In this document: one piece after another, positions 63,661 to 64,000 of the stretch
How the letters are laid out: every line of letters begins with the position of its first letter
How positions within the stretch are numbered: position 1 is the first letter of the stretch
NCBI GenBank assembly: GCA_016706595.1
Contig: JADJJH010000001.1
Span: 806,001-870,000, forward strand
DNA: 64,000 nucleotides
DNA from: Bacteroidota bacterium
GTDB lineage: Bacteria > Bacteroidota > Bacteroidia > Chitinophagales > Chitinophagaceae
Reading direction: 5' to 3'
Notes under the pieces: model-generated
Database searches by the model: none
What the model saw: the letters and a program-made list of their open reading frames with translations, nothing else
Told to the model about the DNA's origin: nothing
Made by a program: the position numbers and the translations under genes

Positions 63661-63912
63661 TTATTTCTTTTTCGCGTAACGCTTATTGAACTTATCGATA
63701 CGACCTGCAGTATCTAATAATACATTCTTACCTGTGTAAAAAGGATGTGAAGTATTTGAAACCTCCAATTTAATTACCGGATATTCATTTCCATCTTCCC
63801 ATTTCATAGTCTCGTTTGAGCGGGCAGTTGAACGTGATAAAAATGAATGTTCGTTACTCATGTCTTTGAAGATAACGAATCTGAAGCCTTCTGGGTGAAT
63901 TCCTTGTTTCAT
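63661..63912 (-). CDS. rpmE2: Ribosomal protein L31, type B
   Basis: This 83-residue ribosomal protein begins MKQGIHPEGFRFVIFKDMSNEHSFLSRSTA and has SNTSHPFYTGKNVLLDTAGRIDKFNKRYAKKK at the end. It is the type B form without the zinc-binding CxxC of type A. A 5-bp hairpin (CATGC/GCATG at 63929-63946) lies in the upstream region on the minus strand and could be part of a leader; this is weak. The promoter is not clear. Confidence 0.96.
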   Translation of the reverse strand: MKQGIHPEGFRFVIFKDMSNEHSFLSRSTARSNETMKWEDGNEYPVIKLEVSNTSHPFYTGKNVLLDTAGRIDKFNKRYAKKK

Positions 63913-64000
63913 AAAATATACTTTTTGTGCATGATACTAACCATGCTTTTTTAAAGAATGGCGAAAGTAAGGCAAATATTTAAAAAAAGTGAAATTTAGG

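Noticed and set aside
1..64000. tRNA or rRNA genes
   Set aside because: The spacers were read for acceptor/TPC-loop patterns and for rRNA text; none was found by eye. A covariance-model search would be decisive.

Overview
The window is chromosomal DNA from a Bacteroidota bacterium, most likely of the Chitinophagales/Sphingobacteriales/Saprospirales type. The evidence is: strongly A+T-rich DNA; almost no Shine-Dalgarno sequences; many upstream boxes matching the Bacteroidota -7 promoter element TAnnTTTG; type IX secretion system (T9SS) genes of PorV and PorU type; a secreted protein with a T9SS C-terminal sorting domain; LytTR regulation; and lineage-typical families (DUF1573, DUF3857-transglutaminase, NhaD, fused E1 alpha/beta dehydrogenase, type B L31). 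No rRNA, tRNA, CRISPR array, transposase or phage gene was seen.

Layout. 1-7 kb: an exported subtilase cut by the window edge, a beta-propeller (sortilin/BNR-like) exported protein, and a T9SS cargo protein made of TDGGY repeats. 7.3-10.7 kb: a LytTR response regulator and a three-gene ketosynthase / acyl carrier protein / LpxL-type acyltransferase operon. 11-17.4 kb: a glycosyltransferase, ScpA, and a giant DUF3857/transglutaminase protein. 17.7-23.2 kb: a potassium module with a KdpD-type kinase lacking its usual N-terminal sensor, a KdpE-type regulator, the Kup transporter and an outer-membrane porin. 23.2-32.3 kb: NhaD antiporter, acyl-CoA carboxylase beta subunit, an outer-membrane protein, an orphan histidine kinase, LD-carboxypeptidase and methionyl-tRNA synthetase. 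32.2-41.4 kb: a 23-bp tandem repeat, a flavoprotein, small membrane proteins, an FMN reductase, a penicillin acylase, TrhO, a GNAT acetyltransferase and a Tat-exported superoxide dismutase. 41.6-49.4 kb: Pcm, a lipoprotein, fused E1 dehydrogenase, three tandem DUF1573 genes closed by a perfect terminator, an FtsX-like permease overlapping a FemAB-like acetyltransferase, and a lone HsdR_N-type domain. 49.4-64 kb: an APC permease, a GH3-family protein, an ECF sigma / anti-sigma / outer-membrane triad, a PorU2-like C25 sortase with its PorV partner, TyrS, a phosphodiesterase and ribosomal protein L31.

The most interesting system is the potassium module at 17.7-23.2 kb. In E. coli KdpD/KdpE control the KdpFABC pump. 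Here the same kind of two-component pair sits directly upstream of kup, with no kdpFABC in the window. The kinase gene and kup both carry a near-identical 17-bp upstream sequence, TTTATA-AAATC-TTTA(C/T)G, that resembles the E. coli KdpE box as I remember it. A weaker copy (13 of 17 bases) precedes the porin. This suggests a Kdp regulon rewired onto Kup. Other points of note are several families of dispersed inverted-repeat elements between genes, one of which seems to supply half of the scpA promoter; a 13-copy 23-bp tandem repeat behind metG; a suspicious homopolymer-rich block at about 27.43-27.60 kb; and several promoters placed so close to the start codon that the mRNAs may be leaderless.
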